From positions 1-64,000 of the forward strand of contig NZ_JADX01000023.1 of the NCBI RefSeq assembly GCF_000518605.1: DNA of 64,000 nt. The letters run 5' to 3'. A model generated the notes under the pieces. That model did no database searches. It was not told the origin of the DNA and worked only from the letters and a program-made list of their open reading frames with translations. Source of the DNA: Shewanella fidelis ATCC BAA-318 (GTDB lineage Bacteria; Pseudomonadota; Gammaproteobacteria; Enterobacterales; Shewanellaceae). Shown here in pieces: positions 30,930 through 44,514 of this stretch (positions are counted from its first letter, which is position 1; every line of letters begins with the position of its first letter). Both the position numbers and the translations under genes were made by a program.

Positions 30930-31901
30930 ATGATAAATAAAATAATTCTCGATAGTGACCCAGGCATTGATGATGCAATGGCAATACTTTTTGCAGAAGC
31001 GCATCCTGCAATTGAATTAAAGGCCATTACTACAGTTTACGGTAATGCGACAATCGAAAATGGCACAAATAACGCATTATATTTAAAAGAAAAGTATGGT
31101 TTTAAAGCTGACATCGTCCAAGGTACAGACAGACCTTTAGTGCGCGATCCTGTTGGACCAACCGTTATTGTGCATGGTGAAACTGGATTTGGTGACGTTC
31201 ACGCGCCAAAAGTCACAACACTACAAGCTGATCCGCGTCCTGCATACCAATATATTATTGATGCAGTTAAAGCTGAGCCTGGTGAGATCACCTTAGTTGC
31301 TGTTGGTCCCTTAACGAACTTAGCACTTGCGCTAGAAGCGGCACCTGAGATCACTTCTCTTGTTAAAGAGGTCGTGATTATGGGCGGTGCGTTTGGTATG
31401 AATGAGCATCGAGGTAATGTAACACCTTATGCTGAGGCTAATATCCATGATGATCCTCATGCAGCGGACATTGTCTTTACAGCGCCTTGGCCTGTTGTTG
31501 TTATTGGTCTGGATGTCACTGAAGAAAGTTTCTTTAGCAAAGACTACTTAGATCAGTTACGTGATGATGCTGGAGAAGTAGGGCAGTTTATTTGGGATAT
31601 TAGTCGATATTATCTTGATTTTTATTCTAAAAAAGTCGGTTTAGAAGGCTGTCATGTACATGATCCATCGGCTATCGCCTATGTTATTGATCCTAGTTTA
31701 TTTACGCTTCGAGAAGGGCCGATCCGAGTTGTAACCGATGGTCCTGCAGAAGGACTGACAATTCAGAAGTTTGATGGCCGCAAACATCCCCATGATGACT
31801 GGGGATCAAAACCTGCTCAAAAAGTTGGGGTTAAAGTAAGAAATGAAGCATTGCTAGAGCTGTATCGTGAAACCATTATCGATTACGGTCATCAAAAATA
31901 G
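30930..31901 (+). CDS. inosine-uridine preferring nucleoside hydrolase family protein
   Basis: 323-aa nucleoside N-ribohydrolase that splits nucleosides into base and ribose for salvage. The calcium-binding signature IILDSDPGIDDAMAILFA (about 5-22) is intact. Also seen are VAVGPLTNLALAL, the MGGAFGMNEHRGNVTPYAEANIHDDPHAA ligand loop and the CHVHDPSAIAY segment with the catalytic His region. Resembles RihA/RihC-type enzymes, but base preference cannot be read. AGGA lies about 11 nt before the ATG. Single gene, ending at a bidirectional terminator. Confidence 0.88.
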   Translation: MINKIILDSDPGIDDAMAILFAEAHPAIELKAITTVYGNATIENGTNNALYLKEKYGFKADIVQGTDRPLVRDPVGPTVIVHGETGFGDVHAPKVTTLQADPRPAYQYIIDAVKAEPGEITLVAVGPLTNLALALEAAPEITSLVKEVVIMGGAFGMNEHRGNVTPYAEANIHDDPHAADIVFTAPWPVVVIGLDVTEESFFSKDYLDQLRDDAGEVGQFIWDISRYYLDFYSKKVGLEGCHVHDPSAIAYVIDPSLFTLREGPIRVVTDGPAEGLTIQKFDGRKHPHDDWGSKPAQKVGVKVRNEALLELYRETIIDYGHQK

Positions 31902-31918
31902 TTTGTGCTAGCTAATCT

Positions 31919-31948
31919 ATAAAGCGGAGATTTATCTCCGCTTTTTTG
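31919..31948. terminator. bidirectional terminator
   Basis: AAAGCGGAGA (31921-31930) pairs with TCTCCGCTTT (31935-31944), loop TTTA, then TTT. Serves the nucleoside hydrolase gene and the convergent LysE gene. Confidence 0.88.
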
Positions 31949-31963
31949 TGGTTATTTTCTTGT

Positions 31964-32608
31964 TTAGCTTATGTTTTGCACTTGTGATGCTAATAACCAA
32001 ATGGCGAGTATAAAGAAAATCCCGCCCATAAATTTATTCTGGTATGTTCTAAATTTATCATTTGATAACAGCGGCTTGCCAATTGTTCCAACCAAAGCTA
32101 CTAGCATTAAATTGAATGCTAAGCCCATTACATTAAGTAGTAACCCTAATGCGAGCATTTGTTCCCCAGAGCTGGCTGTGAGTTGGCTAGACACAAATTG
32201 CGGTAAAAATAATACAAAGAATATTAATGCTTTAGGGTTTAACAGGTTGCTAATTACAGCTCGTTTATAGAGTTGTTTTGCTAAATTATTCTGCTGTGCT
32301 ATTTCCGGCGCTTCGGCTGCGCTACTTCTAATGCAATCCCAGCCCATTTTTAATAAATAAGCTGCACCAAGAATTCGTAATACCTCTAAGGCCATAGGGT
32401 TCATTGCAATAACTGCAGAAACGCCCATAGCTGCAAGTAACGTTAATATTAAACCTGATGTGGCATTACCAAAACTGGCATAAACACCGACTTTTTTGCC
32501 ATAGCTTAAGCTCGAACTCGCTATAAGTAGCATGTCTGGTCCGGGAATTAATAGCAGGGCAATAACAGTGGTTAAATATAGTGGCAATAAGCCTAAATCG
32601 ATCATCAT
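31964..32608 (-). CDS. LysE/RhtB-family amino acid exporter
   Basis: 214-aa inner membrane protein with about six hydrophobic segments. The N-terminal family motif LLIPGPDMLLIASSSLSYGKKVG and the central SNLLNPKALIFFVLFLPQFV are the LysE/RhtB hallmarks. Members export amino acids or their analogues; the substrate cannot be predicted. It is divergent from the pseudopilin gene, 283 bp apart. Confidence 0.88.
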   Translation of the reverse strand: MMIDLGLLPLYLTTVIALLLIPGPDMLLIASSSLSYGKKVGVYASFGNATSGLILTLLAAMGVSAVIAMNPMALEVLRILGAAYLLKMGWDCIRSSAAEAPEIAQQNNLAKQLYKRAVISNLLNPKALIFFVLFLPQFVSSQLTASSGEQMLALGLLLNVMGLAFNLMLVALVGTIGKPLLSNDKFRTYQNKFMGGIFFILAIWLLASQVQNIS

Positions 32609-32891
32609 ATCTATGTTGGTATAAATCTATACGCTGAAACAAGGCGCGGATTCTACAGCTATCGAGGTGGAATGAAAGTGATACAGCTAGTAAAAATGAT
32701 GACGAATTTGGCAGGCTTTGTTTACAGTAATTAGTCTTTCATTACTTCTGTTATGGACACGGAATATTTATCAAATATTTACAGCAATAATCTGTTGTAT
32801 TCTTGAGATAAAATCAATTTTCTTGATATTAAAGTATTATGCTGTTTTGTATAATGGTGTATGAAATTTGTTAATGTGAATGTAGGCTTAA

Positions 32892-33401
32892 ATGAAAAAA
32901 AATGGTTTTACTCTTATAGAGTTAGTCGTAACTATTATTATATTAGCCATACTCTCAGTTATCGCAGTACCTCGATTTATTAGCTTACAGTCAGAGGCTA
33001 GAGTTGCTTCGTTACAAGGATTAAATGCGGAAATGCACGGAGTAATGAGCGTGCTTTATCCTAAGTCTGTTCTGCAAGGACTTGAAACTAAACCTAGACC
33101 AAATCCTGGTGAAGAAAACGTCATCATTATTGATGGTGAAAAAGTTCACTTGGTCTATGGTTATCCAGCTGCGGATGCCGCGAATGCATGGAGTAAGTTG
33201 ATCATGGCTAAGTTTGAAGATTCTGTTTTCAACCCTGAACGTCCAGCTGATTGGTATTTTCAAAATAACCCAGCAGATCCCTATATTATATTCATGCCAC
33301 AAACAAAGAAGTTTAAATCCGATAGTTGCTACCTTAAATATACAGAAGCGCAAAGCCCTTCAACACCACCAACATTTGAAATAGTCGATATTGGCTGCTA
33401 G
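32892..33401 (+). CDS. type IV pilin-like / MSHA-type pseudopilin, orphan
   Basis: 169-aa protein with a textbook prepilin leader MKKNG cut before FTLIELVVTIIILAILSVIAVPRF. Glu5 of the mature protein, needed for assembly and methylation, is present. The hydrophobic N-terminal helix is followed by a globular domain with a predicted disulfide near the end (Cys in DSCYLKY and terminal IGC). The pattern resembles MSHA minor pilins. No peptidase, ATPase or secretin genes are adjacent, so it must rely on machinery encoded elsewhere. Confidence 0.82.
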   Translation: MKKNGFTLIELVVTIIILAILSVIAVPRFISLQSEARVASLQGLNAEMHGVMSVLYPKSVLQGLETKPRPNPGEENVIIIDGEKVHLVYGYPAADAANAWSKLIMAKFEDSVFNPERPADWYFQNNPADPYIIFMPQTKKFKSDSCYLKYTEAQSPSTPPTFEIVDIGC

Positions 33402-33440
33402 TTAGTTTAGCTATGTCTAAACTAATAAGTATTGATTGTT

Positions 33441-33558
33441 ATACCAATCATCTAGCCAGAGTCATTTTCGGCAAACGAATTCAAGGCATTTTACAGCAAG
33501 AATGTATACATCCTTGTGCAGTAATTCAATGCAGCATAGGCGGGAAATTGATTGGTAT
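33441..33558. repeat. 118-bp MITE-like element with 10-bp terminal inverted repeats
   Basis: ATACCAATCA (33441-33450) is repeated inverted as TGATTGGTAT (33549-33558) without mismatch. The centre holds a near-perfect palindrome CAAGAATGTATACATCCTTG (33497-33516). No reading frame with a start and ribosome binding site. ATACCAAT termini are common on small repeats in Shewanella-like genomes, as I recall; not checked. Confidence 0.55.
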
Positions 33559-33564
33559 TGCATA

Positions 33565-33580
33565 GGTTTCACGTGGAACT
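33565..33580. promoter_or_regulatory. parS-like site 1
   Basis: GGTTTCACGTGGAACT matches the ParB target (TGTTCCACGTGGAACA) at 13 of 16 positions, with the CACGTG core intact. It lies 6 bp outside the MITE-like element and 3.6 kb from oriC. Confidence 0.7.
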
Positions 33581-33949
33581 ACGTAGCGCTATTTTGCAGT
33601 GTTTATATCGTAAATTGAATGGTTTTATACACAGTTTTAAAGCGAGTTTTATCTCTTTTAATTGATATAAGCTGAATATATCGATCGTTAGTGTTTTTTT
33701 CTGAGTATAACTTATTGCTGAAGATCTATTTTATAGCGGTAAAATTAGTATCTAAAAACTAAGATCTAAATTATAAGTCCATATAAATCATCAGCTTGGG
33801 GTTAGGTTGTTAGATTTGTTATGATCTATCCACAGATCCGATTTACTTGTTGATATCTCTGTTGATACTTATCGTGAATTTGGTGATAACGATCTTTATT
33901 TTGCCGTAAATGATCGTTATTGATCGAGTTGGTGCCAGAAGGACCGAAA

Positions 33950-33985
33950 ATAAAAACGCGACAGAATGGCTAAGACTGTCGCGCT
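33950..33985 (-). terminator. terminator of mnmE
   Basis: CGCGACAG (33957-33964) pairs with CTGTCGCG (33976-33983). On the minus strand it is followed by TTTTTATTTTC. Stem 8 bp, loop 11 nt. Confidence 0.8.
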
Positions 33986-34023
33986 GGTTTCTATTACAGA
34001 TATTTTGCTGAGTTGGAGACTCG

Positions 34024-35385
34024 CTATTTACCGATACAGAATGAACTGAAGATTTTACCGAGCAGATCATCTGAAGTGAATTTACCTGTGATTTCAGACA
34101 ATGCCATTTGGCACATACGTAACTCTTCAGCAAGTAATTCTCCAGCTTGGAAGACTTCGAGTTGCTCTTTACCTAACAATAGGTGGCTACTTGCTAGATC
34201 GAGTGCTTCCAAGTGACGACGACGGGCAATAAAACCACCTTCTAAGTTACTTTGGTAGCCCATAAGTGATTTTAAATGTTGCTTGAGATCTTCTACGCCT
34301 AAACCTGTTTTAGCTGAAATACGATATACGCTGTGGCCGGCTTCTTCGGTCACAGCAAGATCTTCGCCTGTCAGATCGGCTTTGTTGCGTACTACAGTCA
34401 CGCCTAGGTTGCTAGGTAGACGATCTATAAAGTCTGGCCAAATCGCACGTGGATCAACGTCATTCGTAGTTGTACCATCAACCATAAATAACACACGATC
34501 AGCTGTTTTTATTTCATCCCAAGCACGTTCAATACCGATCTTTTCTACCATATCAGTGGTATCACGCAAACCTGCTGTATCGATAATATGCAGCGGCATT
34601 CCATCTAAGTGGATGTGTTCTCGCAGTACATCACGTGTTGTACCGGCAATTTCAGTCACAATGGCAGATTCTTTACCTGCTAATGCGTTGAGTAAGCTTG
34701 ATTTACCTGCATTAGGGCGGCCAGCAATAACGACTTTCATCCCTTCACGAATAATAGAGCCTTGTTTTGCACTGGCTTGTACACCGTCTAATTGGCCGAT
34801 AATGCCGTTCAGTGAAGCAGCTATTTTACCATCTGATAAGAAGTCGACTTCTTCATCTGGAAAATCAATTGCTGCCTCGACGTATAAGCGTAGGTTGGTG
34901 ACCTTTTCGACTAAGTCATGTACTTGAGTAGAGAACTCGCCTTGTAACGAGTTAAGAGCGCTTTTAGCGGCTTGTTCACTGGTGGCATCAATTAAGTCGG
35001 CAATAGCCTCTGCTTGGGTTAAATCAAGCTTGTCGTTCATAAAGGCTTGTTCGCTGAATTCACCAGGCTTTGCGATACGTAAGCCATCGACTTCCATAAC
35101 GCGTTTAATCAGCATATCGAGAACGATTTGGCCACCATGACCTTGAAGTTCCAATACATCTTCACCAGTAAACGAATTTGGGCCTTTAAAAAATAACGCA
35201 ATACCTTGGTCAATAACCTCGCCATCTTGATCTTTAAAGTCACAGTAATCTGCATAACGAGTTTTAGGAATATGTCCTAATACGGCCATAGCAACATTAC
35301 TGGCTAGGTCGCCTGATACGCGAATAATACCTACGCCACCACGTCCAGGAGCGGTCGCTTGTGCCACGATAGTATCTGTAGTCAT
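34024..35385 (-). CDS. mnmE: tRNA uridine modification GTPase MnmE
   Basis: 453-aa GTPase that works with MnmG on tRNA U34. N-terminal tetrahydrofolate-binding domain starts [21 protein letters not shown]. The GTPase domain shows [16 protein letters not shown] (about 223-238), DTAGLRDT and NKADL. The C terminus ends FCIGK with the conserved Cys needed for activity. Separated from yidC by a strong bidirectional terminator. Confidence 0.96.
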   Translation of the reverse strand: MTTDTIVAQATAPGRGGVGIIRVSGDLASNVAMAVLGHIPKTRYADYCDFKDQDGEVIDQGIALFFKGPNSFTGEDVLELQGHGGQIVLDMLIKRVMEVDGLRIAKPGEFSEQAFMNDKLDLTQAEAIADLIDATSEQAAKSALNSLQGEFSTQVHDLVEKVTNLRLYVEAAIDFPDEEVDFLSDGKIAASLNGIIGQLDGVQASAKQGSIIREGMKVVIAGRPNAGKSSLLNALAGKESAIVTEIAGTTRDVLREHIHLDGMPLHIIDTAGLRDTTDMVEKIGIERAWDEIKTADRVLFMVDGTTTNDVDPRAIWPDFIDRLPSNLGVTVVRNKADLTGEDLAVTEEAGHSVYRISAKTGLGVEDLKQHLKSLMGYQSNLEGGFIARRRHLEALDLASSHLLLGKEQLEVFQAGELLAEELRMCQMALSEITGKFTSDDLLGKIFSSFCIGK

Positions 35386-35444
35386 TACTGTGTTTCCTAA
35401 TCTGATTTTCAGCGGTTGAAAAATATAGTCTCTACATAGAAAGC

Positions 35445-35484
35445 AAAAAAGCGGTCAATACTCAGTATTGACCGCTTTTTTTTA
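35445..35484. terminator. bidirectional terminator between yidC and mnmE
   Basis: GCGGTCAATACT (35451-35462) and AGTATTGACCGC (35464-35475) are perfectly inverted and flanked by A6 and T8. The inner base pairs must open to form a loop. Confidence 0.88.
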
Positions 35485-35498
35485 GTCAGAGTTAAAGG

Positions 35499-37133
35499 TT
35501 ATTTTAACCCTTTTTTCTCTAGACCAGCATAGATAATTTTCTGCTGGGTAATCGCTACTAAGTTACCTACCAACCAGTATAGAACCAGACCCGCTGGGAA
35601 CCATAGGAAGAATACGGTAAAGATAACTGGCATCCACTGCATCATCTTAACTTGCATTGGGTCCATAGTCGGTGCCATTGGCTGCATCTTCTGCATAATG
35701 AACATCGAGATACCCATTAAGATAGGCAATACGTAGTAAGGGTCTTGAACTGATAAGTCAGTGATCCATAACATGAATGGCGCATGACGCAATTCAACAC
35801 TTTCTAGTAGTACCCAGTATAGAGCGATGAAAATTGGCATCTGTAGCAAGATTGGAAGACAGCCACCCATAGGGTTAACTTTTTCTTTCTTGTACAACTC
35901 CATCATTGCTTGACCCATCTTTTGACGGTCATCACCAAAACGATCTTTTAATTCTGCAAGCTTAGGCTGTAGATTGCGCATTTTTGCCATAGAGGTGTAT
36001 TGCGCTTTCGTTAGCGGATATAGCAAGCCACGAACGGTTAGGGTGATTAGGATAATTGCGATACCCCAGTTACCAACGATTGATTGGAAGAACATCAATA
36101 GTTTGTAAATTGGTACTGCTAACCACCAAAGGAATCCATAATCAACTACTAGATTTAAAGAATCTGATAGTGCAGAAAGTGCTTTTTGATCTTTAGGACC
36201 CACATAGAATTCAGCTTTGATGCTTTGCTCGCTACCTGGTGCGATATTATATAGTGCACCACGGAAACCGATATTAGCTAGGCCACCAGCACTGATACTA
36301 GAGAAGATAATATTTTTATCATCTGCAGGCGGAACCCAAGCTGATACGAAGTAATGCTGTAGCATTGCAACCCAGCCGCCTAATGTAGACTTGTCTAGGT
36401 TCTTATCAGCCATATCATCAAAGGTGTACTTCTCGTAGCGAGTATCAGTCGTTGAAAACGCTGCGCCACGGTAAGTCGGCATCATCATGCTGCTTTCGCT
36501 TTCTTTGATGCTATGTTTAATCTGGCCATACATCTGCACTTGAAGTTGCACATCTGATGTGTTGTTGATTTGGTAATCAACAGCAATGTTGTATTTTCCA
36601 CGAGTAAATACAAACACTTTAGTGTAAGTCACACCTTTATCGCTTACATAAGTTAGCGGTACCGTAAGGGTGTCTTGACCATCAGCAAGCTTGTATTCGC
36701 GTGATGCGCTGTCAAAGTGAGCTCGACCATTTACGGTGCTGTCGATGCCGTCACGACCAATTAGGCCACTTTGCGCAATGTAATAGATATCATTTGTTTG
36801 CTCTAAAAGAACGAATGGGTCATCGCCATTTTCTTCAAGCTTATGGGCAAGCAGAGCTGAATAAACAATATCGCCACCAACTGGATCGATTTTAATTTCT
36901 AGCTGGTCAGTGTATACGGTGATCAGTTCTTTTGATGCGGTAACTGTTTCAGGTACAACAGAATCAGCATCAGGTACATCTGAACTGTGTGCATCAGCCA
37001 CTGTTGAAGCAGGGATTGAAGATTGAGTTTGAGCTGCTACCGGTTGAGGAGCTTTATCTGCTTGCCACTGTTGCCACAGTAGAAAGCTGACAAACAGCAA
37101 ACCGATCAGCAATATATTGCGTTGAGATTCCAT
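35499..37133 (-). CDS. yidC: membrane protein insertase YidC
   Basis: 544-aa insertase that places proteins into the inner membrane alone or with SecYEG. N-terminal signal anchor (about 5-22), large periplasmic P1 domain (about 60-340), then the conserved five-helix core with the hydrophilic-groove Arg in [20 protein letters not shown]. The proline-containing cytoplasmic loop [20 protein letters not shown] and C-terminal [15 protein letters not shown] follow. Last gene of the rpmH-rnpA-yidD-yidC unit; its start is 3 bp after the yidD stop. Confidence 0.97.
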   Translation of the reverse strand: MESQRNILLIGLLFVSFLLWQQWQADKAPQPVAAQTQSSIPASTVADAHSSDVPDADSVVPETVTASKELITVYTDQLEIKIDPVGGDIVYSALLAHKLEENGDDPFVLLEQTNDIYYIAQSGLIGRDGIDSTVNGRAHFDSASREYKLADGQDTLTVPLTYVSDKGVTYTKVFVFTRGKYNIAVDYQINNTSDVQLQVQMYGQIKHSIKESESSMMMPTYRGAAFSTTDTRYEKYTFDDMADKNLDKSTLGGWVAMLQHYFVSAWVPPADDKNIIFSSISAGGLANIGFRGALYNIAPGSEQSIKAEFYVGPKDQKALSALSDSLNLVVDYGFLWWLAVPIYKLLMFFQSIVGNWGIAIILITLTVRGLLYPLTKAQYTSMAKMRNLQPKLAELKDRFGDDRQKMGQAMMELYKKEKVNPMGGCLPILLQMPIFIALYWVLLESVELRHAPFMLWITDLSVQDPYYVLPILMGISMFIMQKMQPMAPTMDPMQVKMMQWMPVIFTVFFLWFPAGLVLYWLVGNLVAITQQKIIYAGLEKKGLK

Positions 37134-37136
37134 AAC

Positions 37137-37391
37137 CTATTTATCGCACCTATGTTTTTTGTTAGGGACGGGGTCTTCTCCGCCCGGATGTAAAGGGTGA
37201 CATTTTAATATGCGTTTACCTGCAAACCAACACCCTTTCACCACTCCATGCAATCGAATTGCTTCAATTGCGTAATGTGAACACGTTGGATTGAACCTAC
37301 AACGAGGCCCCAGCATGGGGCTTATGAGTAGTTGGTAACCACGAATAATCGTAGTTGCTAGCCATTGTAACGGCGAGAGAGTTTTCGCCAT
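37137..37391 (-). CDS. yidD: membrane protein insertion efficiency factor YidD
   Basis: 84-aa protein with the three-Cys signature [18 protein letters not shown] (about 28-45) and [24 protein letters not shown]. It is a small, membrane-associated aid to YidC-dependent insertion. Overlaps rnpA by 34 bp in a different frame, an arrangement common in this cluster. Confidence 0.94.
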   Translation of the reverse strand: MAKTLSPLQWLATTIIRGYQLLISPMLGPRCRFNPTCSHYAIEAIRLHGVVKGCWFAGKRILKCHPLHPGGEDPVPNKKHRCDK

Positions 37392-37720
37392 AGCTTTTCT
37401 ACTAAGTTTTTAAGTTCTGCGTTTTCCATATCTACGACGCCATTCCTTACAAGCACCACGATATCCACAGCGGGTAAATCATGCTGGTGTAAACGGAAAT
37501 TATCTCTAATTATGCGTTTTATACGGTTACGTTGGTTTGCTTTTTTGACATAACGCTTAGCAACAGTTAGTCCTAAACGTGGATGTTGTTCAGAATTAGG
37601 AATTGCAAGAAGTGTTATTTCAGCGGAGGACGCTTTGATAGGTTTGGTAAATACAGATTTAAATTGCGCGGGAGTTAACAAACGTAACTCCCGCGTAAAG
37701 GTGTAGCTAGTCACTTGCAT
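37358..37720 (-). CDS. rnpA: ribonuclease P protein component
   Basis: 120-aa basic protein subunit of RNase P, which trims the 5' end of pre-tRNAs. The family motif is in [26 protein letters not shown] (about 52-77; the Arg/Asn-Arg-Lys cluster). Start [20 protein letters not shown]. It begins 8 bp after rpmH and overlaps yidD. Confidence 0.95.
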   Translation of the reverse strand: MQVTSYTFTRELRLLTPAQFKSVFTKPIKASSAEITLLAIPNSEQHPRLGLTVAKRYVKKANQRNRIKRIIRDNFRLHQHDLPAVDIVVLVRNGVVDMENAELKNLVEKLWRKLSRRYNG

Positions 37721-37728
37721 TTCTACGA

Positions 37729-37866
37729 TTACGCAGAAAGACGAGCGCGACCTTTAGCACGGCGACGTGCGATGACCTTACGGCCACCTACTGTAGCCAT
37801 ACGAGCGCGGAAGCCGTGAGAACGCTTGCGCTTCAGGTTGCTAGGTTGAAAAGTACGTTTACTCAT
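37729..37866 (-). CDS. rpmH: 50S ribosomal protein L34
   Basis: 45-aa, very basic ribosomal protein: it begins [20 protein letters not shown], continues [12 protein letters not shown] and ends [13 protein letters not shown]. It is divergent from dnaA across 445 bp and heads the rpmH-rnpA-yidD-yidC unit, the classic arrangement near the origin. Confidence 0.96.
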
Positions 37867-38311
37867 TATGGCAATCCGTCTTTGTTAGGTTAATAATCCT
37901 TAAATTCTATAAAATAGAACTAAGGGCAAAAAAGAGGCCGAATTGTAATCACTTTAGTTATGCGCGTCAACTATGAATCAGCGCAACTGATTAAATATTG
38001 GTTACTCTAAAAGTGCTTCGAATGTTTAGCTCTACAAGAATGTGTGGATAACTCTGTGAGTTAGCACAACATGTAGTGGTTTAGCAGATCAAAAAGCAGA
38101 TCGAACGCTAGCTATTATAGATCGATCTGGATCGCTTTATAAAGCTGGATTTGCAGCTTTGCTAATATTTTTCGATCGCAAGGGATCTTTTTGGATCAAG
38201 ATATTCAAGATTAGATGATCTATCTGGGGATAAATCTATTTAAAGGATAGCGATCAGCGTGATCTCATTATAGAATAGTCCTCTTTTGTATGATCTTTTG
38301 GGGATAACTAC
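37867..38311. promoter_or_regulatory. dnaA promoter region with GATC cluster and DnaA boxes
   Basis: Divergent promoters of rpmH and dnaA. A perfect DnaA box TGTGGATAA lies at 38043-38051; two one-mismatch boxes TGGGGATAA lie at 38225-38233 and 38299-38307. The last contains the GGGG that serves as the dnaA ribosome binding site. Twelve GATC sites fall within about 225 bp (38085-38300). This points to DnaA autoregulation and to Dam/SeqA control, as known in E. coli. Confidence 0.85.
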
Positions 38312-39697
38312 GTGGCGGTTTCACTTTGGCAACAATGTATCGCAAGGCTGCAAGATGAGCTTTCTGCTCAGCAATTCAGTATGTGGATAAGACCGTTACA
38401 AGCAGAAATGGAAGGCGATACACTCGTCATCTATGCGCCTAATCGTTTTGTGTTGGATTGGGTTAGGGATAAATACCTAAATATCATCAACCAATTCTTT
38501 ACTGAACAAATGGGTAACGATGCGCCAAGTTTGCGTTTCGATATTGGTAGCCGTCCTTCGGCTAAACCGGCTGTTCAGGCCACAGCAGCAGTAAAAACTA
38601 GCAGACCCGCTAGTAAAGAAGCCGTTAAGCCTTCTTTTAATACTCCGCATGCAGAGCCGATGGCGAATGCAAATCATCGCAGCAATATTAATCCGACTTA
38701 CCAGTTTGATAACTTCGTAGAAGGTAAATCAAACCAATTAGGTAAAGCGGCTGCTTTGCAAGTGGCTGAAAATCCTGGTGGAGCGTATAACCCGTTGTTC
38801 CTTTATGGGGGCACCGGTTTAGGTAAAACTCACCTATTGCACGCTGTTGGTAATGGCATTATTAAGAACAAGCCAGATGCAAAAGTGGTTTACATGCATT
38901 CTGAGCGTTTTGTGCAAGACATGGTTAAGGCGTTACAAAATAACGCTATCGAAGAATTTAAGCGTTACTACCGTAGCGTTGATGCATTATTTATTGATGA
39001 TATTCAGTTCTTCGCTAACAAAGATAGATCTCAAGAAGAGTTCTTCCATACCTTTAATGCTTTATTAGAAGGTAACCATCAGATCATTTTGACTTCGGAT
39101 AAGTATCCGAAAGAGATCGACGGTGTTGAAGATCGTTTGAAATCACGTTTTGGTTGGGGTCTAACGGTTGCTATTGAGCCACCAGAGTTAGAAACCCGAG
39201 TTGCGATCTTGATGCGTAAAGCACAAGAGAGTGGCATTAACTTACCTGACGAAGTGGCTTTCTTTATTGCTAAGCGTTTACGTTCAAACGTACGTGAGCT
39301 TGAAGGCGCATTGAATCGTGTTATTGCTAACGCTAACTTTACTGGTCGCCCGATTACTATCGACTTTGTGCGCGAAGCACTACGTGACTTACTGGCTCTG
39401 CAAGAAAAGCTAGTGACTATCGATAATATTCAAAAGACAGTAGCTGAATACTACAAGATTAAGATGGCTGACATGTTATCTAAGCGTCGTTCACGCAGTG
39501 TGGCGCGCCCAAGACAGATGGCAATGGCGTTATCAAAAGAGTTAACCAATCAGAGCTTACCTGAAATTGGTGATGCGTTTGGTGGTCGTGACCATACGAC
39601 TGTTTTACATGCATGTCGTAAAATTGCGCAGTTGCGTGAAGAAAGTCATGACATTAAAGAAGATTATGCTAACTTGATAAGAACCTTATCTTCTTAA
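38312..39697 (+). CDS. dnaA: chromosomal replication initiator protein DnaA
   Basis: 461-aa AAA+ initiator that binds the boxes in oriC. It starts with GTG after GGGG (8 nt spacing). Domain I at about 1-85, a short linker with Ala/Ser/Lys, AAA+ domain with Walker [16 protein letters not shown] (about 170-184) and Walker [12 protein letters not shown]. The DNA-binding signature [15 protein letters not shown] lies near the C terminus (about 430-444). It lies about 8 kb from oriC, with five transcription units between. Confidence 0.97.
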   Translation: MAVSLWQQCIARLQDELSAQQFSMWIRPLQAEMEGDTLVIYAPNRFVLDWVRDKYLNIINQFFTEQMGNDAPSLRFDIGSRPSAKPAVQATAAVKTSRPASKEAVKPSFNTPHAEPMANANHRSNINPTYQFDNFVEGKSNQLGKAAALQVAENPGGAYNPLFLYGGTGLGKTHLLHAVGNGIIKNKPDAKVVYMHSERFVQDMVKALQNNAIEEFKRYYRSVDALFIDDIQFFANKDRSQEEFFHTFNALLEGNHQIILTSDKYPKEIDGVEDRLKSRFGWGLTVAIEPPELETRVAILMRKAQESGINLPDEVAFFIAKRLRSNVRELEGALNRVIANANFTGRPITIDFVREALRDLLALQEKLVTIDNIQKTVAEYYKIKMADMLSKRRSRSVARPRQMAMALSKELTNQSLPEIGDAFGGRDHTTVLHACRKIAQLREESHDIKEDYANLIRTLSS

Positions 39698-39716
39698 TAT
39701 CAGGGATATTTGATCA

Positions 39717-40817
39717 ATGAAATTTTCAATTGATAGGGACGCTTTATTAAAACCGCTGCAACTAGTGAGTGGTGCGGTTGAAAGACGTCACAACTTGCCT
39801 ATATTGGCAAACCTTTTAGTGGAAGTGAGTGGTCACTCACTTAAGCTTACTGGTACCGACTTAGAAGTCGAGTTGGTAGGTGAAGTCCAGCTAGAAGGTG
39901 AAATCCTTGAGGGACGCACGACTGTCCCTGCGAAGAAGTTTTTAGATATCGTTAAGTCTTTACCTGATCAAGTCGAACTAAAGATTGAGCAGCAAGAAAA
40001 CCGCTTACTATTACGTTCAGGTCGTAGCCGCTTTACTCTTGCGACGCTGCCTGCTGAAGAGTACCCGAATGTTGAAGCATTCGAGGCTGAACTTGAGTTC
40101 ACTTTGAAACAAGGCACGATGAAGTCATTGATTGATGCGACTCAATTTTCAATGGCTAACCAAGACGTACGCTATTATCTCAATGGCTTGTTATTAGAGA
40201 CTGAAGGTAATGTATTACGCGCTATTGCGACAGATGGCCATCGTTTAGCGTTAAGTCATCGTCAAATTGAAGCTCAACTACCAGAAAAGCAAGTCATTGT
40301 ACCGCGTAAAGGCGTGCTTGAACTTATGCGTTCGTTTGAAGCTGATGATTTAGATGTGACAATTGCCATTGGTGATAATGCAATTAGAGCAACTACTGCA
40401 ACAGTGGTGTTTACCAGTAAGTTAGTTGATGGACGTTTTCCGGATTACCGTCGAGTACTGCCAAAAGGTGGTGACAAAATCGTTATCGCGAGTCGTCAGC
40501 AACTTAAACAAGCGTTATTGCGTGCTTCTATTTTGTCTAATGAGAAGTTCCGTGGTGTGCGAGTACAGTTAGAAAACAACCTGATAAAAATTACTGCTAA
40601 CAACCCTGAACAGGAAGAAGCAGAAGAAATTTTAGATGTTGAGTACGATAACGCACCATTAGAGATCGGCTTTAACGTCAGCTATTTGCTCGATGTACTT
40701 AACAACCTGCCAGCTGATGATGTTCGTATCACGCTGATTGACGGTAACTCAAGTGCATTAATCGATAATCATGTAGAGCAAGACTCTATGTATGTCGTAA
40801 TGCCAATGAGACTGTAG
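39717..40817 (+). CDS. dnaN: DNA polymerase III beta subunit (sliding clamp)
   Basis: 366-aa clamp with three repeated domains. Start MKFSIDRDALLKPLQLVSGA, the hydrophobic pocket segment and the C-terminal MYVVMPMRL typical of the beta clamp, where partner peptides bind. Same length as the E. coli protein. 19 bp after dnaA; a terminator-like hairpin follows before recF. Confidence 0.97.
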   Translation: MKFSIDRDALLKPLQLVSGAVERRHNLPILANLLVEVSGHSLKLTGTDLEVELVGEVQLEGEILEGRTTVPAKKFLDIVKSLPDQVELKIEQQENRLLLRSGRSRFTLATLPAEEYPNVEAFEAELEFTLKQGTMKSLIDATQFSMANQDVRYYLNGLLLETEGNVLRAIATDGHRLALSHRQIEAQLPEKQVIVPRKGVLELMRSFEADDLDVTIAIGDNAIRATTATVVFTSKLVDGRFPDYRRVLPKGGDKIVIASRQQLKQALLRASILSNEKFRGVRVQLENNLIKITANNPEQEEAEEILDVEYDNAPLEIGFNVSYLLDVLNNLPADDVRITLIDGNSSALIDNHVEQDSMYVVMPMRL

Positions 40818-40840
40818 TCTCGTACAACTTTTCTATATTC

Positions 40841-40882
40841 TAAGGCTAGTCCGTTTACTCAACTGACTAGCCTTATTTTTTG
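40841..40882 (+). terminator. terminator between dnaN and recF
   Basis: AAGGCTAGTC (40842-40851) pairs with GACTAGCCTT (40865-40874), 13-nt loop, followed by ATTTTTTG. If active, recF needs its own promoter or depends on read-through. Confidence 0.78.
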
Positions 40883-40918
40883 TTAGATTATGCTTCCTGT
40901 TGCTTTATAAGGTTATTA

Positions 40919-44435
<3,517 letters not shown>

Positions 44436-44462
44436 GTCTGTTTGCTACACATAGTAAAGAAT

Positions 44463-44492
44463 TGAATCGGTGCTATATGCACCGATTTTTTA
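44463..44492 (+). terminator. terminator of gyrB
   Basis: AATCGGTGC (44465-44473) pairs with GCACCGATT (44479-44487), loop TATAT, then a run of T to 44491. Confidence 0.85.
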
Positions 44493-44514
44493 TTAATTAA
44501 TCGGTCATCATAAA

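Larger units (their letters stand above)
33402..34023. other. intergenic region with MITE-like repeat, parS site and mnmE terminator
   Basis: 622 bp without a credible gene. From left: the 118-bp inverted-repeat element (33441-33558), the parS-like site (33565-33580), an A/T-rich stretch with scattered GATC sites and a DnaA-box-like CTATCCACA (33827-33835), then the mnmE terminator. Confidence 0.6.

Noticed and set aside
33436..33618. 60-aa open frame over the MITE-like element
   Set aside because: It spans the repeat and the parS site, has no ribosome binding site and its composition is unlike a protein.
34283..34927. 214-aa plus-strand open frame inside mnmE
   Set aside because: Antisense shadow; mnmE is complete and conserved on the other strand.
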